NCBI GenBank assembly: GCA_039720395.1
Contig: CM077824.1
Coordinates: forward strand, 28,768,586 to 28,832,585
Length of the DNA stretch: 64,000 nucleotides
Direction: 5' to 3'
Source of the DNA: Liquidambar formosana
Taxonomy: Eukaryota; Streptophyta; Magnoliopsida; Saxifragales; Altingiaceae
Both the position numbers and the translations under genes were made by a program. The notes beneath the pieces are model-generated. The model worked only from the letters and a program-made list of their open reading frames with translations, searched no databases and was not told where the DNA came from. Below, in pieces: positions 58,942-64,000 of the stretch (position 1 is its first letter; every line of letters begins with the position of its first letter).

Positions 58942-60633
58942 TGTTGGGAATTGAACTAGGGAGGAAAACAAACAAAGGCGGAATAAAATTTTGCCTACGA
59001 TTCCCAAACCCATGAATCTTAATTATGCTTAATACAAAAACAATAACCTAACTACCAAGAGAGTTAGGGTTACTTACAGTTGATGAATGTCTTCTCCTTT
59101 ATGCTCCAAGCTTTGTCTTCTCCTTTTTGCTCCAAGCTTGAACTCCGGGCAGCAATGAATGAGCAGTCCAAGTGTACTACCTCCAACGATATCCACACCC
59201 AGCTTGAGCTTGATGTCCTTTCCTTCTTCTTCTTTGTTGTTGCTAGAGGTGGAGAAGAGGGAGAGAAAGAGAGAGCCTCCTTAGTGAATTTCGGCTAGCA
59301 CTTTGGGGATCCAATTGTGATGATGTCATCACATCATAATGTGGCTTATATAGCCCACTAATAGGACCGGCCATAGGGGAAATCCTAACCCTAGTGTATT
59401 TTGTGTAATTACTCTTAATTACACAATTAGCCCACTAGTTTGCATCAAATACAAATTAGCCCCTTAAAGAACTCTTCTTTAATCACTTATACCCTTTCTC
59501 TTATAGACAATCAAGCTCTCTTAGCATGATCAGTGTGTGACCCATTGGGTTCACATCATCAAGTAGTAGGAACAGTACAAGTTGTGCACAATGGAACACT
59601 TTCTATTAAGGGTCTAATTGAAACTCCTTTCAATTCCCTAATTGATTATAACTCATTTATATCAATTAGGGCTTCTGCTAACCATGAGTAACACCTAGCA
59701 TATGGCTCATGGTGTGGTCTTTAATGAGGTGAATAGTTATTTACAAAGAACCCTTCTGTTATAGTTTATAGGTTACAATTCCATCCTTCCATCAATACAA
59801 TGTCTCCAATTGAACTAATTGGACATGGAAGTCTGTCAAGTCCCTAGTTCAATTACTTTATACTCATTCATTGATATCAACTCATGACGAACTTATGGAA
59901 ACTTCTTTCCATATTCATTCTACCATGGGCCCATGGATTTAATAAGTTATATTCAATGAATGCTAAATGAGACATTCACTCCCTTTTTCCTGAGAGTGAT
60001 GGATTCCTTGTTGATCACTCACATGCCTTCACACACATAGCAGTAGGGCCAATGAATACCCTTACAGACCCCTGAATAGGATCTGCACTTAGTGTTATCC
60101 AACTTCTAAAGCTATATGTATAAGACAACCATGGTGTCTCAGGTCTAAGGATTACTTGTATCACTATAATAATGAGAAACTGATTGACAGGAAGGTTAAA
60201 ACTCCGTCCAGTTTATCTCATATCTTTGGTCACATTCAGTGTACCTATTCTTATAATAGGCAGCCACTTGTTGGTTGTAGTGTCTCCACACAAATAACTT
60301 GAGACTAGCTATCCTCCTATAGAGTCAACCTAACAAGTGCTAGTCCTATGGTTCATTACTGTCCATCATAGTGAACCTTCAACTAGGAATGTTTTAGGAG
60401 TTTAGTACACAGATATATTTACAGTCTCAAAATTAAAACACTTTGTAATTTCATATTCTCAACTCTAACTCCATGGACATATTATGTAAATATAAATGAT
60501 GCATATAAATATAATAGAATAAGCCCTTTTATTAAATCAATAATAAATGTGACATGCATAAATGAAATCAATTTATTGTTCCTAATCCCTAAACAATCAT
60601 CTCTATGATTTGCTCTAGGGTATAATCCTAACA
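58942..60633 (-). repeat. 5' LTR of the copia element
   Basis: 1692 bp, from TGTTGGGAATTGAAC to ATAATCCTAACA on the plus strand. It matches 48347-50152 apart from scattered substitutions and the missing duplication. Confidence 0.9.
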
Positions 60634-60713
60634 TTCTCTTTATCAACCAAGTCATTTGGAAGTTAGGGCTTGGATTGGGAGCTTACATGTGCATCGCGCG
60701 TGGACATGCATCT
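60634..60713 (+). repeat. truncated LTR of family X, second part
   Basis: ATCAACCAAGTCATTTG, then AGGGCTTGGATTGGGAGCTT, match the solo LTR just where the first part (ending 48346) should continue. The remaining roughly 1.3 kb of the LTR is absent. Confidence 0.72.
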
Positions 60714-60805
60714 GACTTTGTTTCGAAGCTTGTGAGTGCAGGTCCACGCGCGAGAATAAGCTCCTTCACCATCATTAGCTCTCGAGGAGCAGATTTTACC
60801 CCGCA
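60714..60805 (+). repeat. LTR of the decayed gypsy element, second part
   Basis: The sequence ACTTTGTTTCGAAGC to TTTTACCCCGCA continues the LTR interrupted at 47223 and ends in CA just before a primer site. The reunited LTR would be about 600 bp. Confidence 0.68.
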
Positions 60806-60810
60806 TAATT

Positions 60811-60828
60811 TGGCGCCGTCTGTGGGAA
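60811..60828 (+). other. primer-binding site of the decayed gypsy element
   Basis: TGGCGCCGTCTGTGGGAA lies five bases after the LTR end. It is a common primer site in plant gypsy elements and shows that this element reads on the plus strand. Confidence 0.8.
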
Positions 60829-60842
60829 CCATCAGCGAAAAG

Positions 60843-62646
60843 ATGGCCACTCCACCTCCGCCTACCTATGGGCGAACAAAATTTGGAGCAAACTTTACTC
60901 GCGCAGACCAAGTCGCCGGAGGCGACGCTAGGAAATGCGTAGAAACCTAGCTTCCGTAGGCAAACCCACCTTTACCTCAGGTGGGAACCAGTTAACCTCC
61001 CTCGATTCAGCATCACCAAATCTCGCCAGAGATGTCTGTTGTACTCTGTTCTCTTGATGATCAACCTGTTTTGAAAGTTGCCTTTGACAGGGCTGTGACA
61101 AATAACCCTAACCCAGCGGCGGTAGTGGAACTGATAGCAACTATGCAGTCTGAGATCCAGTCAACACAGCTCGCCAAGCTGACGGCAGAGCAAAACTACC
61201 ACCACCATCTCCAGTGAACTTTTTCTCCTCGCGGTGTTAATGTTGTCGCTGAAGAGGCCAGCTAAACCAATTCGCATCATCGCACTTGCCACCAGGAAAG
61301 CTCACCTAGACGTGGAGTCTCGCACCACCATCACCGTAGCAGGTGCGATGACAGACAACGCTTAACTAGCCCAGAATATGTGCACTCAGGGAAAAGGGAT
61401 AGACAGTACCACAAGTTAGTGCAAAGGTCTCCTAGAGATAAATGGGCGTTCAGGTCATTCCCGAAGATGGAGCGAGGACCATCGCAGATCTCGTGCTCGA
61501 ATGGACTCTGAGAATGAAACACATAGGAACGAGAGACAACATCATAGTCTCGGTCTCTGGAAAGAAGAAGGGAGAGGAGTTCTTGGGGAACAAGCAGAAA
61601 ACATTCTCGATCTCCTAGGCATGAGGAGAATGAGGAAGAAGGTTCCAAGAGACATCGGGGTAACCATGGCAGAGAAGGAGATGGGCCAGGGAGTACTGTA
61701 GTGCTTCGAAGTCCATTCACGACGTGGATTCAACGGATCCCAATCCCACGAGGGTACTACGAAATAACCTTTACTCTTTACTCTCTTTCAATAGATCCAG
61801 ACCATTATTTAAACTATTATTTGTAATGCATGTTGCTATATTCTGGGAATGAGGGTTTTCTGTGCAAAATATTTCCTATGAGTTTCGGGGATGTAGCTCT
61901 TAAGTGGTGGGCCAAGATTTCAGCTGAGTCTATTGACAGCTGGCAAGAACTGAGTAAGTTGTTTAAGAAGAGGTTCATCACTAGTTGCAAGTTCCCGAGG
62001 ACCATGCAGAACTTATATAAGATGAAGCAAAAATATGGGGAAGGACTTCAGGAATACTCTTAAGGGTTTTGGGAGGTGTACAATGAGAATGACGACCCAA
62101 TTAAAAAGAATGCCATGGACTTATTCCTGTCTCGGGCTCAGGAAGCCATCACCTTTGTTTAAAGAGTTGACAGTCAACCTCCCAGAAACATAGCCAAATT
62201 ACTCTCTACTATGGCCAACTACTCAAAGCTAGATTACTTTTACAACCCAAAGCCCACCAAAACCAATGAAAAAGATTATAAGAAAAAAGACTCAAAACCC
62301 TAGAGGGATAGCCCCTGAGGAGAAAAACCTAAGCCATCCTCTAATCCAAATCGAGCCATTTTCACTGTATTCACCCTCCCCATTTACAAGCTGATGAAAG
62401 CAGTTGAAGATAAGGACTTCTTTGAAAGACCTAGACCCATGGCTGGAGACCCCGAGAAGAGAGATAGAAAGTTGTTCTGCAGTTATCACAAAGACCACGG
62501 CCATAAACCGGAAGATTGTAGGATCCTGAAGAACAATCTTGAGGCCTGGGCCAAGGAAGGGAAGTTGAATGAATTCATAGCTCGAGGTGAGAAAGGACAG
62601 CCATCAGAGCAGAAGAAGCTTGAAAACAGAGCTCCTCAATCCGTAC
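60843..62646 (+). pseudogene. gag remnant of the decayed gypsy element (Tat/Retand type)
   Basis: Short open pieces start with MATPPPPTYGRTKFGANF. The gag core is recognisable near 61860-62060 (FGDVALKWWAKI, then SWQELSKLFKKRF), and a zinc-knuckle-like FCSYHKDHGHKPEDCRILK near 62480-62540. Stops fall in the core (for example after GLQEYS near 62061) and elsewhere. Pol is absent because another LTR begins at 62647. Confidence 0.8.
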
Positions 62647-64000
62647 TGTCACGCCCCAAAAATAGCCTTACTTAAGCCTAATATGGCGATAACAGTTCAG
62701 AAACCTTATCCATACATCCACGAAGCGAAGTCATTCTGATAATATTACATAACTTAGCACAAAACATTATTGTTCGATATTACATAACATATAAGTTCCA
62801 AATTACATTCTTTGAATAAAGCAAAATAAACTCTAATTCTAAATAGCAAGCTCCTTCTCCCATGTTTTCCTCAACTGCTCACAAATTTCCAGATCCTGAA
62901 AATTATTTATTAATAAAAGGGTGAGCAAACCTACAGCTCAGTGAGATAATTCCTCTTTGAACAACCAACATGGGTCTAATACAATTTATCATGCATAGGT
63001 AAGTATTTTGTAATATTCATGAGTCAATAATGCCTTTCTCGCATATAAAATTTTTTGCACATACCTGTGCCTCTATTGCCTTTCGCAACCTGCAAAACAA
63101 ATAATCACAGTATACCTGTCTACTCATATAGGATACACTGTCTACGACCACAGCACACACCTCTCATTATGTGTGTATACTACCCCACTGGCCTCTTGCC
63201 CTCAAAAATGGAGTAGCATATTAGTGCACTAACTGTCAGGCTTTCTCAACCCGGTCAGTCTCATCTCAACATCTCAACATTTCAATCTCAATTACAAATA
63301 TAAGCAACTTCGCATAAACATTTCATACAATAGATTCATACATGTTATTACATGTATTAATTATTATGGAGCTCAATATATGGATGATAATTTCATATAT
63401 GTATGCAAATTAACCTCAATAGTATGTTAACATCCATTCCCGTTGTAAACTATGAATATGCATGCTCATGCATTATCATTCATATTATGTTCTACTACCA
63501 TTAACAATCTAAATCAAACTACTCAACATCAATCTTAATGCCAAATATTCAATTTGGGATAATTTGAAATTTTCATAAACTTAGAGGCTATATTGCAAAT
63601 ACAAGAATTATGAGAACTATGATGACATCATAGAAATGTTAATAAAAGTCCCTAAAGTGTTTTACTTCTCACCAATATCTCATAGATTCAAATAGAACTC
63701 AATTTGGAATTCATTTGAGCTATTTTTAGTACGTAGGGGTATAATAGTCATTTTACAAGTGAATAAAATAATGCTCAAAATAAAAATATTCATTTTGCCT
63801 CACAATATCCTCATATAGATTTTGTTGATATGAATCCAATGTTTTAAATGGTAACTTAATCGGAATTCAATACACTTTGTTTAAGGTAGTCAAAGTTTGG
63901 AAACAAACTACATAAAAGGGTTATAATATCCTAATTTTTGAAACCCATGTTATCACAATCAAATGGTTACAAAATTGTAAATATAGGTTTCTAGTATTTT
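62647..64000. repeat. LTR-like sequence running off the window
   Basis: It starts TGTCACGCCCCAAAAATAGC inside the gypsy gag. The start resembles the plus-strand left edge of the solo LTR (TGTCACGACCCAAATTAATT), so it may be a minus-oriented LTR of a related family. No coding region is seen up to the end. The partner end and target duplication lie outside the window. Confidence 0.6.

Larger units (their letters stand above)
48347..60633 (-). mobile_element. copia retrotransposon, decayed, holding a solo LTR
   Basis: LTRs at 48347-50152 and 58942-60633 share sequence and start TG and end CA. The tRNA-iMet primer site sits beside the right LTR, so the element reads on the minus strand. Flanks TTTTC and TTCTC are a near-match 5-bp duplication. 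The LTRs are visibly more diverged than those of the Tat element. Gag is shortened, and protease, integrase, reverse transcriptase and RNase H survive as fragments. The integrase is split by the solo LTR at 51694-54345. Confidence 0.88.

Noticed and set aside
60663..60950. Two overlapping open frames on opposite strands near the gypsy primer site
   Set aside because: The region is LTR end, primer site and start of a decayed gag; only the gag start is meaningful.

Overview
The window is nuclear DNA of a flowering plant. It is AT-rich, full of microsatellites and homopolymer runs, has spliced genes with GT/AG introns, and carries plant-type transposons and a tau-class glutathione S-transferase gene. 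I cannot name the species. The GST is the only ordinary host gene I can support. Almost everything else is mobile DNA, much of it nested.

1-14750: gene-poor DNA with small non-autonomous elements. These are Helitron-like ends, a TTA-flanked MITE, two elements with TIRs and 8-9 bp duplications, and two hairpin MITEs, one of which (13740-14140) has ends very like those of the large element next to it.

14751-43151: one very large Mutator-like element (MULE) with about 42-bp terminal inverted repeats and a perfect 9-bp target duplication. It carries an apparently intact six-exon minus-strand gene joining a FAR1-type zinc domain, MULE transposase, SWIM finger and OTU protease. It also carries a plus-strand plant mobile domain (PMD) gene that now has a frame break and a stop. 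Inside it sits a young 16-kb Ty3/gypsy retrotransposon of the Tat clade (22149-38115, 5-bp duplication, LTRs differing at about 7 sites in 1393). That retroelement carries gag-protease-G-patch and pol on the minus strand. On the opposite strand, between pol and its 3' LTR, it carries two intact spliced genes, one PMD and one DUF7745-like.

The most striking unexplained structure is a set of phased short palindromes, each set specific to one element family. In the Tat element, CGTACG-centred palindromes recur every 20-22 bp (mostly exactly 21) upstream of the LTR TATA box, upstream of both antisense genes and in their introns. An unrelated LTR family further right has other palindromes (TCAGTCGACTGA type, or ACGATCGATCGT in a second copy), again mostly 21 bp apart and just upstream of its TATA box. 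The MULE has an interrupted palindrome (TGTTCGGTT, 6 bp, AACCGAACA) every 33 bp in three noncoding blocks. This looks like family-specific arrays of binding sites for dimeric proteins.

43161-46714: intergenic DNA with the tau GST (44031-44901, minus) and two small MITEs.

46715-64000: a nest of LTR elements. A decayed Tat-type gypsy element (LTR 46715-47223 plus 60714-60805, then a broken gag) was invaded by an LTR of family X. That LTR was invaded by a copia element (48347-60633, minus), and the copia integrase was split by a second, full-length solo LTR of family X (51694-54345, 5-bp duplication). A further LTR-like sequence starts at 62647 and runs off the window.
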